Positions 33,151-44,830 are shown, numbered from the stretch's first letter. The stretch: 64,000 bases of DNA from Macrocystis pyrifera (GCA_031763025.1 JASSKH010000002.1:248001-312000); one strand, 5' to 3'. The notes: generated from the sequence alone by a model not told the origin. Numbers and translations: made by a program.

Positions 33151-34078
33151 TTTTCATGGCCTCGTGCCACGCCGCTTTGTATTGAGAACGCTCTACATCT
33201 GCTACGGACTGTGGGGGCGGTTCTACGTCTTCCGGGAAACCACTCGGCATGCACACGCTCAACTCCCCTTTGTTCTCCACAGCAGGTCCTCCGGCCATCA
33301 AAGCCACTGTGTCCTCCGTCGTCCAGGGCGTACGATCCAGCATACTCCCAGGCTTCGTCCACGACTCGTACGCTGCCGCAAGCAGCGCGTCTGCGGCTCC
33401 TTCATCCATCCTTACCTGGTGCACAGCAGGTTCACCCTCCAGGCGTTGGCTTTGACCCCGGGTCCGGCCCCGTACTGTCGGGGGGAGCCGGCCCCAGCTG
33501 CTGAGCTCGTGTGCGGTCCTCCCCGACAGGACCGCGGGGGGATCCTCACCGTTCCCTTGGACGGTGTCGGAGGCTGATGCTGCGCCCGGGTCTTTTCCGG
33601 CCCTCCCTGTTGGGACCGAGGAGGCGTCCACGGCGCCCCCTTGAGACGAATCCATCGTCTCGGCTGTTTCGGCCCTCCCTGCCGGGACCGAGGAGGCGTC
33701 CACGGCGCCCCCTTGAGACGAACCCATCGTCTCGGGTGTTTCGGCCCTCCCTGCCGGGACCGAGGAGGCATCCACGGCGCCCCCTTGAGACGAACCCATC
33801 GTCTCGGGTGTTTCGGCCCTCCCTGCCGGGACCGAGGAGGCGTCCACGGCGCCCCCTTGAGACGAACGCATCGTCTCGGGTGTTTCGGCCCTCCCTGCCG
33901 GGACCGAGGAGGCGTCCACGGCGCCCCCTTGAGACAAACCCATCGTCTCGGGTGTTTCGGCCCTCCCTGCCGGGACCGAGGAGGCGTCCACGGCGCCCCC
34001 TTGCGACGAACGCATCGTCTCGGGTGTTTCGCCGCCGGCCTCGCCGGTGGCAGGTGCCTGCTGTGCGCGCTCCAGCAT
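33047..34078 (-). pseudogene. Copia linker and repeat-encoded region
   Basis: The frame reads through six copies of a 24-residue repeat rich in Gly, Ala, Ser and Glu, then a non-repetitive linker, then the start of the RT (WHEAMKIELDGHKT). No integrase or protease signature occurs. The frame differs from that of the upstream gag piece because of a change near 34040-34130. Confidence 0.75.
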
Positions 34079-34228
34079 AAACGCGTCCAGGTCAAAACCC
34101 CACGTGCCGGACGCGAGGAGGCGTCCACGGCGCCCCCTTGAGACGAACCCATCGTCTCGGCTGTTTCGGCCCTCCCTGCCGGGACCGAGGAGGCGTCCAC
34201 GGCGCCCCCTTGAGACGAACCCATCGAG
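33597..34228 (-). repeat. 72-bp tandem array inside Copia
   Basis: Six near-identical 72-bp units (33597 to about 34028) and two more (about 34125-34228) are separated by a roughly 95-bp non-repeat interruption. The unit length keeps the frame. The array lies at the position normally taken by protease and integrase. Confidence 0.9.
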
Positions 34229-34973
34229 TTTTCGGTGTCTAATTCCCCTACGGGAATGTACTGTGGTGGATCCGACACGAAAGCAGACAAGAAACCAACT
34301 CCTTTGGCGTAATACCGAGCATCTCTTGTCCAGGGGTTGAACTCAGATTTTAGCTCACTATACGATGGCACAGGAGTGTGTTTGAAGGCCAAATGGCGCG
34401 ATAGAGGCATATCAAATTCACCAACCAACTCACCGCCAGGGTATGCACCCCATCCTCCTGTCCTCCCATGCTGGTCTGGATGACCCCTCGGTGGGCCAAC
34501 CTCGACAGCAACGCAGTTCCTCCGCGTCCAGTTGCTCCCAAATCTGGCGAGGCGCCCTCACGCAAATTTTTCTCTTGTTCTGCTGCAATCTCTCTTACAG
34601 CAGTGGGTACTGCCCCTTGTGGGCTCTCCCCTACAGCAGCGCTACTCTCAGCGCTGCCGGACACCGATCGACCAATGCCTGCTTCAACAGCAGCAGTAGT
34701 CTCTCGTACTTCAGCAGTGGGTACTGCCCCTCTTGGGCTTTCCCCTACAGCAGTGGTTCCTACCTCTGCTGGACTTTCTCCTACAGCAACGCTGCCTTCA
34801 GCGCTGCCTGGCTCCGATCGACCGTTGTTCCTCATGAACTCGGTCATCATTTCCCTCATGGCGTTCAGCATCGACGCCTCTCTTTTCTCCATCGCCAGCT
34901 TGATCTCGCGTCGCAGCGTTTCAACGTCAATTGGAGAGTCGCGCTCTTCTTGAGCCGATCCCTTCGAGGGCAT
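34215..34973 (-). pseudogene. Copia gag-like region
   Basis: It begins at ATG 34973 soon after the 5' LTR. The first 207 codons are charged, with a Met/Glu/Arg-rich helix and Glu/Ala/Pro repeats. After a frameshift near 34445 a second part continues with EFNPWTRDARYYAKG and PPQYIPVG up to the 72-bp array. No CCHC zinc knuckle is seen. Gag identity is inferred from position. Confidence 0.6.
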
Positions 34974-34980
34974 CGTTGGC

Positions 34981-34992
34981 TTCTGGTACCAG
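34981..34992 (-). other. possible Copia primer-binding site
   Basis: On the element strand TGGTACCAGAAGCC lies about 26 bases inside the 5' LTR and resembles the TGGTATCAGAGC site complementary to initiator tRNA-Met used by many Copia elements. The distance from the LTR is larger than usual. Confidence 0.35.
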
Positions 34993-35018
34993 ACCTCAAA
35001 CGTTCAAGAGCACTAGTG

Positions 35019-35274
35019 TGTTCGTAGAGTCCAAGCCTGGATGCCCTGACCATCACGTGGTCTGATGAGTTTCTTTATAATCGTTGTATTAGAGGACAGA
35101 GGAGGGGAGAGAGAGCGGAGCCTAGCTCGTAGCTCGGAGCAGAGAACGGAGCAGAGAACGGAGTGCTCAAACTCTCCTCGTGAACACACGGCATGATTCA
35201 TAATAACGCCTGCGAAGATATACGCAACCCTCTACAACTTGTAACCGTCGCTGCTGGAACGATCCAAACGAACA
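35019..35274 (-). repeat. Copia 5' LTR
   Basis: 256 bp. It differs from the other LTR by T for C at the GACCATCACG site and T for C at the AACCGTCGC site. It would carry the element promoter; no TATA box is asserted. Confidence 0.93.
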
Positions 35275-35460
35275 CGGCGTTCTTCCCCGGCGCCCCTTCA
35301 CTGCAACACAGTCCCTGCCCGACGCATAAATATCTTCGGCACAAATAGGGCACCCCGGTCACGGCTCTGTAATAGCGTGCGCTTCCATTGAACCAGATCA
35401 CCCACCCTCTCCCGACGCCACTGGTGCGGTAACACCTCCCCAGCCCGACGCCAATGCTTC
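35275..35460 (+). repeat. 110-120 bp tandem repeat, right part
   Basis: It continues the array interrupted by Copia: TTCTTCCCCGGCG, CTGCAACACAGTCCCTGCCCGACGC, TATCTTCGGCAC, GTCACGGCTCTGTAATAGCG. A partial next unit follows. Confidence 0.7.
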
Positions 35461-35683
35461 GTGATAACAAATCCTGGCGCGCTGCAACATTCAAACGTTC
35501 ATTGATATGGGCATTCTCGACTGAGAGTATCCGTCTTCATGGGTTGCCACGAACCAAACGCCAGACACGGCTCACCCATCTCCATTCAAATGTTTCAAGA
35601 AAAATTGGCTTAATAGTCACCACCTTACAACTTCGCTACACGGCAAGAGGCTGCTGCCATTGGTGGTGGGCTCGGGTGTGTAC

Positions 35684-36260
35684 CAGGGATATAATCAGCT
35701 GTTGCGCTGTTGCACTGGCGCAACATTTTGGTCAAAATGACCGTTTTCCGCAACAGCATCGGGGTGCCTGGTTGCGCGCAGCGCAACACGCGATGTTGGG
35801 CGCGCACCGGTTTGGGCCGCAGGTGTAAAAAAATGTTGCCGCCTTTTTCGTTCGTCGTACGTACTTTAGGCGATTTTTTTTTCAAAACACTGTTCTTCAA
35901 TTTCGCCTTTGGCGAAGAAACAATTGAGCCCCTTTTTCGAATTCGCGGTAGGCGAATATATATATATATATATTAGACCCTTTTGCTATTCGCCTGTAGT
36001 AGAACAAAAATAAAATAAGGTTCTGATACCGTTACACACCTTTTCGAGGTTCGGGAGGCGTTTAAACGTACTTCGCTACTTGGTTTTCGGGCATTTATTC
36101 GCGCATATATCGCAATTTGTTTACCTACGGCGGCCCTCCCGGGGGCCCTCGCCCCCCCCCCCCCCCCCCTTCGGAGGATTGCGCGCCTGCGGGGCGCAAC
36201 ACGCGCCGCAGGCGTGTTGCGCTGTGCGCAACAGACACCGGACCACTAATTATATCCCTG
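35684..36260. mobile_element. hAT-type MITE with 8-bp target duplication
   Basis: The terminal inverted repeat CAGGGATATAAT (35684-35695) is matched by ATTATATCCCTG (36249-36260). A perfect 8-bp duplication GTGTGTAC lies on both sides (35676-35683, 36261-36268). CAGGG ends and 8-bp duplications are diagnostic of hAT elements. Subterminal GCGCAAC and GTTGCGC motifs recur many times, as in hAT transposase-binding regions. At 577 bp with no transposase it is non-autonomous. Confidence 0.9.
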
Positions 36261-36268
36261 GTGTGTAC

Positions 36269-36774
36269 CTCTGCCCTTGTATGAAACCGACCTCTACCAG
36301 GTATATTCTAGAACGAAAATACTTCGTATGTGACAGTCAACCGTTTGCGGCTCTCATACAGCGCTGGTGGCCGTGCACCTCCCCCCCTCTCTGCTCACTT
36401 TCAACATATCTCATTTCCAGACATGTCCTTTTTCAAATTCGATTGTTATCGTCCGAGTCGAACGGGCTTCCCGAGTCTCCACTAAGCTGACGTGCGTATA
36501 GCATTCAGCCATACCGTATTATAGGGTACCAGTCAAGTCTATTCAAAGATCCCAGTCAAGTCTAGCTCGACAGCCACCTCCACGCCACGCAGGGTGTTGC
36601 TGCACGCCACGCAGGGTGTTGCTGCCACCAATGTTTGCCGCTGGTGCCCGCCATCACACTGGCTGGTGGTGCGTACAAGAAAATACTGACTGACACATAT
36701 TGCGAACACTTCAACAGGTTCCGAGCCCCGTCAAAAGGATATACATATATACCTATATGTGAAATGAGCACACC
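36269..36774. other. no gene recognised
   Basis: It contains a short direct repeat (CACGCCACGCAGGGTGTTGCTG, twice, at about 36590-36623). One TACCAGGTA motif lies at 36295. Nothing coding is supported. Confidence 0.45.
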
Positions 36775-36921
36775 TCGGATAACGTAACACTTAACGTTTT
36801 ATGTTAATGTTAGGCGTCAGCGAAAAAAACCCGTAACATTACGTTAGTACGTTAACTACTTTCTGGATGTTGTGATAACATAGTGTTAGTGTGTTATGAT
36901 ATTGGTGGGCGATCGCGTAAC
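36775..36921. repeat. TAACA/TGTTA palindrome stretch
   Basis: It contains TAACATAGTGTTA (36876-36888), GTAACATTACGTTAG and TTAACGTTTTATGTTAA. It has the same character as the 1.7-kb array at 52394-54070 and directly adjoins the 562-bp repeat on its left. Confidence 0.65.
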
Positions 36922-37483
36922 TGTTACAGCGGGTGGCGCCAGGGAGGGAGGTTCGTAGCGCTGTGACTGTCGTGACCAGCGCTATGAGGAGGATAATACG
37001 GCGCGAGATCACTGTCCTGATCAGGGTCACGCGTCGGGTCTATTCGATAGGCAGATGGCAAGCTTTGGTTAGCATCCTCTGGGCGGATCTTATAGGGGCA
37101 GGGAGGATCCCCGGTGTGGGAACGCCTTCGGTCTCGGGTACAGAGCCAGTAACGAGGTTCCGGGACCACCCGGTATTTACAAAACACCACCAAGTGAAGA
37201 AAGAAAGTCAAAGCCAAGTGATCTGTGATACCTGTCCTATCGACCCCCAGCCCCTTGGGCCCTGCCTTGCCCGTCGTGCCCGTCATCGTGTCCGTGATGC
37301 TTCGTTGAGTGTTCACGCTGACTGCTTGCATCTACCGCATTGCATCGATCCACGTTCTGCGTGACCCGATCATTACTGCTTGAAGGCACTTCCTCGAACT
37401 CCCAAACAACAGGTGAGCCGGCCTCAGAGATCTAACGAGCGCAGGTCCTTTTCAGGGTCTGAGAGCTGTACCCTGCTGTAACA
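36922..37483 (+). mobile_element. 562-bp LTR-like repeat, copy 1
   Basis: It begins TGTTACAGC and ends GCTGTAACA, a 9-bp inverted repeat with TG...CA ends, as in an LTR. It is about 97-98% identical by eye to 51833-52393. There is no ORF of note and no target duplication. Two isolated copies could be solo LTRs or terminal repeats of an element with the TAACA/TGTTA array as its interior. Confidence 0.7.
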
Positions 37484-39558
37484 TGGTGAACCCAGGAGAT
37501 CGAAGAGCATTGCAGGAGTTCGGAGTGTTCGCAAAACGTGTGCAAGAGATCGGAGCGTTTGCAAACTTGTGAAGCAATGTTATCGTGTTATTTGTATAAT
37601 CCCACGTTTGATCTTGCGTAATACTTAATTGCATACCAGTTACTTGGTATATGCATACTTCCACATGTTTTCGTTTTTGCCTGCTTTGTATGATGGTGAT
37701 ACGTGCAATATGCTGTTATGTATTCACGCTGCCAATGGTGCTCTGCGTGTTTGTTCCGTGAGGCTTTGAAGATACTTATCTGGTCAATGCATGCAGGCAT
37801 ACTCGTTGCTCGTGCTCTGTTTGCCTGTTGCTCGTGCTCGTCTGTTCGCTCGTTGTTCATAATCGCACACTCATGCATGTTCGTTAATAAATGACTGCTT
37901 GCTATTGACCACATATTGTCTTCAAAACCGAATGCAACCGACAGGTTTCGATACAAGCCAAAGGTGCCTTACGTACTAATACACACATGCTCTCGTGTTC
38001 CGTTTGCTTGGTTAGGTGATACCGAAAACTAACAATGTTGAGGCTTGCGCCCTTTGGGCATAGGTAGCCTTATAGAACTACAGAACAATGGACCCCTGGA
38101 CAACACTGTGCATTGTCGGCTGGCAAACATAGAACTTTCAAGAAAGCCACGTATATTTTGGTGACTAGTATTCTTGCCGAGATGCTTGTAGACTGTCATA
38201 GAGTCGAGCGGTGCGCGTGTCATGCACGATGGTGTAATCTCGTCGGGCTCTCCGGCCGAGATAGCTTATATTCCTCGAAAAGCTGCTCAGATATACCCAC
38301 CTCCAAAACATCATGTATTAATTCGTTCTCAGAACAAACAGAGCCGTTGGGCCGTCCGTCCCACATGCACACACTCAAGCTCTTTCAGTTCGATGCAAAG
38401 ACTGCCACCTGCATTCCCGTCGTTCCACCCCGCTTGTGGAACATACGCCTGAGCCATCTCCTAGTTGTCTCAGTCGGTACTCCTCTGGTGTAGGGGAGCA
38501 CTGTCGGCGGCAAGATGAGCTATATAAGAAGCTGAAGGGGTGGAAAAGGGTTGTGACTGTCTGCTGACATCCCTACAGTCTCCGGGTTTAATTCGCATTG
38601 TCCCCTTTGCCTACATTACGTGTCCACTTCTGGAAACCTCTCGGATCCTTGGAATACCACCGGAACATCCTCCCCAGCTGGTTCCGCCGAGTAAGGCGAG
38701 CCACGCGATATCCTAGACGGTGGACCCGCGGTATTCTCTGCCAGCCAAACCGAGGGAAGCAAACCCAGAAAACCCGACCCATTTTTTTGTTTTTTTTCCC
38801 GATAGGAAAGGGTTCCCTCTATCAATAGTACGCACAATACATGCGTCGCCTTGCTCTCTTAACGCGGCGTACCCTGCTACGTTCCCTCCGACTACATTCC
38901 TGAATGCTCACTTGATTTCCTAAAATCCCCACCGTTCCCCCGGCATACAATACCCGTACCACTTAACCCTATTTGTGCCAATCGATAGAAAGATCACAAG
39001 CGTCGCGCCCCCAAGGTGAAAACTAGGCAAAAACAGAATGTCAGAGATCGCAAGGAACTCCGTTCCTTCGGACAATAGTCTCCTATTGCCCCCTACTCCC
39101 GCCATAGATACACAGATCGCGACGGTAATGCGAGATGACAGGGTCTTTTTTGCATGACTTCAACATAGCAATCACCTGGCGCCTATCAAAACAATGAACA
39201 CCTGCAAACTTGTATTGCCGTCGCCGAGCTAAGTGGGTTAGTGTTTCCGAGTACCCGGTTACCGCTCGCCTAGAACCGCGCCTCAGCGGCGTCCCGCTCA
39301 TCCTCCCCAGCTCAGAACAAGCGCCTCCCGAATCACCACCCCCGGGTCAATAGCCTAAGCCGCTCCTCGCCCGCCCATTTCCCCTCGAAGCCCCGAAGCC
39401 ACCCAGCCAGGTGCGCCTGTGTTGCTCGAGACCGTACCCGCCGGTGGACCTAAGACGAGCTGCTCAATCCTCGGTCCGCTGTACAAGCGGTGGTGCGAAA
39501 GGCGGAGAGAGGGCGCGAAAGAAACTGGCGCGGGCGCGCGTGCAGACGTGATGATGGA
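37484..39558. other. no gene recognised
   Basis: About 2 kb of unique-looking sequence. Several frames of 60-125 codons occur on both strands (for example 38113-38493), without domains or clear splice sites. A short repeat of GAGATCGAAGAGC / GAGTTCGGAGTG / GAGATCGGAGCG phrases lies at about 37495-37560. Confidence 0.4.
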
Positions 39559-39694
<136 letters not shown>

Positions 39695-39769
39695 AAAGAG
39701 GAGAGGGAGAGGGAGGATAGAAGGAGAAACCATTCGCGAGACGGCGCGCCCGCGGCCCCGCCCTCGCCT

Positions 39770-40249
39770 TCACACTCCGAACCTCTTCATTTCTGATGCC
39801 GTCAGCTCTTCCCAATCGTTGTCGGCGAAGCGGACGCGCCAGTAAGGCGAGTAAAAGTCATAGACCTGTCCGGGCCGCCCCGCGCGCCCCGTTCCGCCCT
39901 CGATCGGTTTGATGACTTTCGTGCCGATCGGGAACATTCTCAACGCCTCCTTTCTACTCAGCGCGGGGCGTCTCTTCGCCCCCTCGTCTCGGTCTGCGGG
40001 GCGGCTCCGCTCGCTGCTCGGATCGTACAAGTTCCACAACGCGTGAAACGTGTCCAGTTGCAGCGGGATGAAGCTATCCAGTGACTCCGCCTCCGAGACC
40101 CAGTCCGACGCCACCCCGTCGAGGTACCGGCCTCGGTACTCCCATCTCGCGACCCCCCGGTCGCGCTGACCACCCGCCTTCTGTCCAGTAGCGTGTACAT
40201 CGGCGCTGCTGTAGTCGAGTGCCCTCCGAGCCCCAGGTCCGCTCCCCAC
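39770..40249 (-). pseudogene. Gypsy pol C-terminal segment, Tudor/chromo-like
   Basis: 159 codons are open, ending with FPIGTKVIKPI, GQVYDFYSPYWRVRFADND and WEELTASEM. The pattern of a small beta-barrel (Tudor or chromo type) with YxVxFxDxxWE is often fused to algal and oomycete Gypsy integrases and may guide integration. The frame is separated from the integrase frame by a shift or stop near 40314. Confidence 0.55.
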
Positions 40250-40313
40250 GCCATCTGCGCGAACTCATCCTCCATGGGGTGCCGAAGATCAGACGGTCTC
40301 GTGTAGAATGGCT

Positions 40314-41726
40314 TCAGCGACCAGAGACCGTCCTGGAGCGCGTCGTCCTGCCTTCCATCTCAATGACGACGCTCAGGCCCTCAATCACTACCTCTACCAC
40401 CTTCCATGGACCAGTCCACTTCTCATGGACCAGTTTAGGCCCCATGCCCTGCCGGTGGAGCGAGCTGTCGCTCTCCCTCGCCAGGACGAGGTCGCCCGTC
40501 ACGACTCGAGTGCTCGCCGATGGTCGCTGAATCAATGCGTTGCGGCGTTGCCGTGCCTTTTCCCTGCCCTCGTGTATCCTCTCGAGTGCCTCCCTGACCT
40601 CCCGTAGGTTGTGCCGGCGCTCTTCGATAAAGTTTTCGAAGCCTCCCGTGGTCTCTGTGTCATCCATCTGAGGCACTAACATGTCGAGGGACGTGCGCGG
40701 GCTGCGGCCAAACAAGAGCTGGAAGGGGGTCATTGCCGAAGGCAGGGCCGGGTCTGGCATGGTGCGTTTGATCCAGCATGCGAGAGCTACATATTCGTTC
40801 CAGCGGGTGGGCCATGCCTTACACAGCTCCGACAGCACATCGACTAACCACGCCCCTGCTCGTTCCACACTACCCTGTCCCCGTGGGTGATCGGCAGGAC
40901 CGAAATCGATCTGCACCTTTAGCCAGCGGCAGAGGTGCTCCATTCCCGTGGCTGTAAACTCGCCTCCTCCGTCGGCACGGATAAACGAGGGCACTCCGAA
41001 AGTTAGACACAGGTCCAAGAGAAGGCGTGCGATCCCTTGGGCCTCCTTCGAGGGGAGAGGGTATGCGAACAGGAACCGAGATGCCTTGTCTACCACCAGC
41101 AACAAGTACTCGTTGCCTGTCTCGGACGCGTTGGGGATCCTCAGCAAGTCTACCTCCTGGACTTCCCATGGTTCGAGGTACCTGGCAGGCAGCATAGCTA
41201 TACGCTGGCTACGTGTTCGCTTCCGACGCCGGCACCCGCACGACAAGACGTACTCCCTCGCATCTCTACACATCCCCGGCCAATGGAAGCGGTCACGCAG
41301 TAGTGAAAGCGTCCTGCCGACCCCTGGGTGTCCGTGCTGGCAGTGTACTAACGCGAGCACGTCGGCTACCAAAACGCCTGGAACGGCTAGGACCGACGTG
41401 CGCCTCGTTAGGATTCCGCTCTGTTCTACCTCGTACCATACTAGGTCCTGGTCGTGGAGGAGATACCTCGTCACCTCCTTCTCGCCCATCCGCTCTCCCG
41501 GCCTCGTTTCTACCTCGCCCCCAAGTGCTTCTCTAACCTTACCGAGGAGCAGGTCTTCCTTCTGCCGTCTCACCAAGCCCGGCACGTCTCGCAGTGCGTC
41601 GATAGCCCTCTCCACTACCGCCCGTTCCGGCGGCTGCTCGCTAAGCGGCAACCCCTCCCCCCTCGTGGGGGCCCCCGAACTTCCCCCGGGTCCCGTCGTG
41701 GTCATCTTCCGACCTGTTGGCGCCAC
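40314..41726 (-). pseudogene. Gypsy integrase
   Basis: A 470-codon frame holds the HHCC zinc-binding motif (HCQHGHPGV ... CGCRRRK), and the D,D,E core with EVDLL, RADGGGEF and GSVERA. A C-terminal GPKLVHEKWTGPWKV segment is the usual integrase tail. The frame is uninterrupted, so the domain itself is intact; it is called a pseudogene because the polyprotein is broken on both sides. Confidence 0.9.
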
Positions 41727-42059
41727 CGCCGACGAGGTCTGTTTTTCTGCATCGCTGCCTCCTCTTGGATGCTGCCCGGCTACCCCCGTCGACGGCGAAC
41801 GCGCGATGCCTTGCGAAAAGGAGGGGCCGGGGCCGCACGAGGTGCCCGCATCGCTCGAGCCACGTGGTCGGGAAGCGGACGTAGCCGCACGGACGGCGCG
41901 GACGCACGCGTCTATCGCCGCAGCGCCACCGCCGGCGTGTCCACCCCTACCGCGGCAAGCCTGTCGTGAAACGCGAGCGTGCCCAGCTGTCTGTCAGTCA
42001 GGCCCTCTTCCCCCGATGTTTGTAGGGAGACGGCGCCGCGGTGAGTCTGAGGGATACTA

Positions 42060-43634
42060 TCAACGACGGCCCCAAGCAGCGAGGGTGCAGCGGGCGGGCG
42101 TGGTCTCGGTGTGCGTGTTTTCTGCAAGCATGGTTCGGTGGCGTGCGGCGTGATCGCGACTCTCTTCTCGCGCATCCCTCCCGGGTCTACCACCTCTTCC
42201 TTCGACTCTCAAGGGGCAACCATTCAACACCGGCCCTCGCGGCCGGACGTACGCGTCCGGCTCGCCGGAGGTCGCGTCGTCGGGAAATGAATCATCGATG
42301 GGATCCGCGGCTGGACCTGGTCTGAGCAGACGAGACATTGCGTCTGGAAGCTGGTGGGACGAGCCCGCCCTCCATCGTATGGTCATGTCATACTCGGCCA
42401 GGCGCAGCGACCAGCGGTACAGCTTGGGATTGAGGTTGCCGCTACGGAACAGCCATGTAAGCGCGGAGCAGTCAGTGACGAGCGTGAACGGTCTACCAGC
42501 TAAATACGGGCGAAAGTGTGCCACTGCCCACAGTACCGCCATGCACTCCCGTTCCGTGGCCCCCCTCCGTGAATCGGTCGCCGACCACCGGTGACTTGCG
42601 AAGGCGAGGGGTCGCTCCGCCCCCTCGTTCTCCTGCGTCAGGGCGGCACCGGCCCCCGCGGCGCTGGCATCCGTGTGCAGCACAAACGGCCTGTCCCACA
42701 TGGGGAAGGCTAGGATGGGGAACGACGTTAAGGCGGACTTGAGGGTCAGAAACGCGTGCTGGCGCAGTTCCAACCACGGGATCAGGGAGCGTCGGGAGCG
42801 TTTAGAGGCAAAGGCCTTGTTGCGCAGTATGTCGGTTAGTGGCGCCGCTAAAACGCTGTATCCTTCTACAAACTGCCTCAAGTACCCCGTCATGCCAAGG
42901 AACGCGCGCAACTCTTCGACCGTCGTGGGCGGGGAAAGCTCCGCCACCGCTGCAATCTTGGACTCCGCCGGCCTCACGCCCTGTCGGTCCACTACCATGC
43001 CCACAAACTCCAAACTCGCGCAACACCACTTAGACTTCGCGAAGTTCACCGAAAGTCCCGCCCCTTGCAAGAGGGCGAGCACCACTTTTATAAGGGCCAG
43101 GTGGCGATCGAAATCCGCGCTGCAGATCAGAATGTCGTCGAGATAATTTTCCACTCCGTCCCCCTTTAAATCTCCCAGCAAGTCGGCGACCATGCTAGTG
43201 AAGGCCGGTGGCAGTATCTTCAGGCCGAACCCGTACCGTTCATAATCCCGCAGCTGCTCGAACGCGTCCCGGAACGCTGTTTTATGGCGATCCGGCTCCG
43301 CGATTGGGAGCTGAAAGAACCCGGACGCCAAGTCAATCGAAGTAAACCACCCGCTACCGGCCAGCCGCTGAAAGATGCCCTGAATATCGCCCAAGCCACC
43401 ACTATCAGTCTTCATGCGACTATTAAGGGGGCGATAATCCTGGCACAGCCGCAAAGTGCCGTCCTTCTTACGAACAGTCACGCATCGAGCGGCCCACGCT
43501 GATGTGGATTTGCGAATAATCCCCGCCTCCGCTAGCTTCTTAACCTCTCTCTGAATGGCATCAGCCTGTTCTGGCGAAAACCGCTGTTGCTTAGTCGCGA
43601 TCGGCGCACAATCCTCGTCAATCAGGGGAATTCA
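42060..43634 (-). pseudogene. Gypsy reverse transcriptase and RNase H
   Basis: RT motifs LCQDYRPLN, FTSIDLASGFFQLPI, and YLDDILI are intact, followed by RNase H with LHTDASAAGAG, ERECMAV and the TDCSALTWL region. The frame is the same as that of the linker upstream; only one TGA codon (43632-43634) separates them. Confidence 0.93.
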
Positions 43635-44288
43635 CAACACTCTCACCGTACTAGCTCGGACTCTCTTCGTATCCTCCGGGAACAATCCCGCAACGTTCTG
43701 GGGCCTCAGCGCACTCATCAGCTGGTTCTTCTGGCCCACACTCAGCTGACCGATGTTCGCATCGGCGAGCACTACCCCGCGCGCCGGGGTCTCGTCGTCG
43801 TTCAGGTCGGGGAGAGGCGGGGGAATGTCGGACGGCTTCGGGAGTGGGTCAGGGGGGGGGGGGTGTACGAACAGTGCGCGGAACCGATCTTCATCCCTTA
43901 CGTTGAGCGCGATGACCTTCGCAATCGGGTGCCCGCTTCGCACTACCACGGCCGCCCTTCCCTTGTTGACCACCTTACAGTACAACGGCGTGCCCGGCTC
44001 CCACCATTGTACCCCCCTCGCCATCCCCACCACCGCTCCGCTGTCCGTGTCATACTTCGCCACCGGCTGTATCAGGACCAACTGTCGTTCGCTGGGCTGG
44101 GGGCCCTTTACATATCCCTCGACCGCGATTCCCACAAATCCCGCCACTTCCATCCGACGCGACAGTCGCAACTCCCATTGCAACGTCCCGTCATCCTCCC
44201 ATGCTGCCTGGCCCACGGAACACGCCGGCAGCGATGGGGCTAACGGAGGGGAAGAGGCGGGTGTGAGTCCATCAACAGCGGGTTGCAT
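43632..44288 (-). pseudogene. Gypsy linker between protease and RT
   Basis: 218 codons containing VAGFVGIAVEGY, VVRSGHPIAKV and PNVAGLFPED-like sequence, the region between protease and RT. It ends at the in-frame TGA shared with the RT frame. A C/G run near 43853-43862 codes for a poly-Pro stretch. Confidence 0.75.
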
Positions 44289-44303
44289 TGCACAGTACCG
44301 GTC

Positions 44304-44830
44304 CTAGGAATGCTTCGTGGCCGCGCTCCGCGGCTGGAACGGCACCCACGGGGCCCCGGGCGACGGCTGGAACCCCTTGCCTTCCCCGAGCGAGATGACG
44401 CTGTTGTGCGACCGAAAAAAACTGGGCCCCAAAATAAAGGCGTACGGCAAGTCCCGCACAATCCTTACCGAGATGTTCCGGGCCTTATCCTCCGGGGGCA
44501 GCACAATGGGCAACACCGTCGATCCCATAATTTCCATGCCGGGGACCTTGCTACCTGCCGGGTTCGCAGCTTGCAGGGAACCCCTACCGCGGCGCTGCCC
44601 CCCCATGACTGGACACTGCTCCAAAACGCCAGCGAAATGTAGTTGCCCTCCCCGGCGCCTGTATCGATGAGTATTCCTACCGGGATGCGCCCCGCCACTC
44701 TCCGAGGGTCCCAGAGTCTGCCGTGGACCCACAACTGTTGCCCGTTCCGCGTCGCTGCCAACTTGTCATCGATCCCCGTGACCGCGTCCGCTACCTCAGT
44801 AGTAATAGACCAATCGTCGTATTATGCACA
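44304..44830 (-). pseudogene. Gypsy aspartic protease, frameshifted
   Basis: The N-terminal half carries the active site ILIDTGAG; the C-terminal half, with FILGPSFFRSH as the second conserved block, is in another frame. The shift lies near the seven-C run at about 44599-44605. Another shift near 44290-44300 separates it from the linker. Confidence 0.8.

Larger units (their letters stand above)
31103..35274 (-). mobile_element. Ty1/Copia retrotransposon, complete ends but lacking protease and integrase
   Basis: 4172 bp on the minus strand, bounded by 256-bp LTRs (31103-31358 and 35019-35274) that begin TGTTCG and end CGAACA and differ at only two positions by my reading. A 5-bp target duplication CGGCG flanks it (31098-31102, 35275-35279). 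The order from the 5' end is a gag-like region, a 72-bp tandem array, a linker, reverse transcriptase and RNase H. No GAG-pre-integrase zinc motif, integrase core or aspartic protease is present. At least four frameshifts break the coding region. It probably moved with proteins supplied in trans. Confidence 0.93.
39770..44830 (-). mobile_element. decayed Ty3/Gypsy retrotransposon lacking gag and LTRs
   Basis: The order on the minus strand is aspartic protease (DTG at 44657-44665), linker, reverse transcriptase (YLDD at 43135-43146), RNase H, integrase and a C-terminal Tudor/chromo-like segment, the Ty3/Gypsy order. Upstream of about 44830 the frame closes and no zinc knuckle or gag is found. 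No direct repeats were seen at the ends. It is therefore a 5'-truncated, LTR-less copy. Confidence 0.88.

Noticed and set aside
31103..35274. Complete autonomous Copia element
   Set aside because: Integrase and protease motifs are absent and at least four frame changes break the coding region.
36922..37483. Calling the 562-bp repeat a proven solo LTR
   Set aside because: The TG...CA ends fit, but no target duplication is seen at either copy and no coding element with these ends is in the window.
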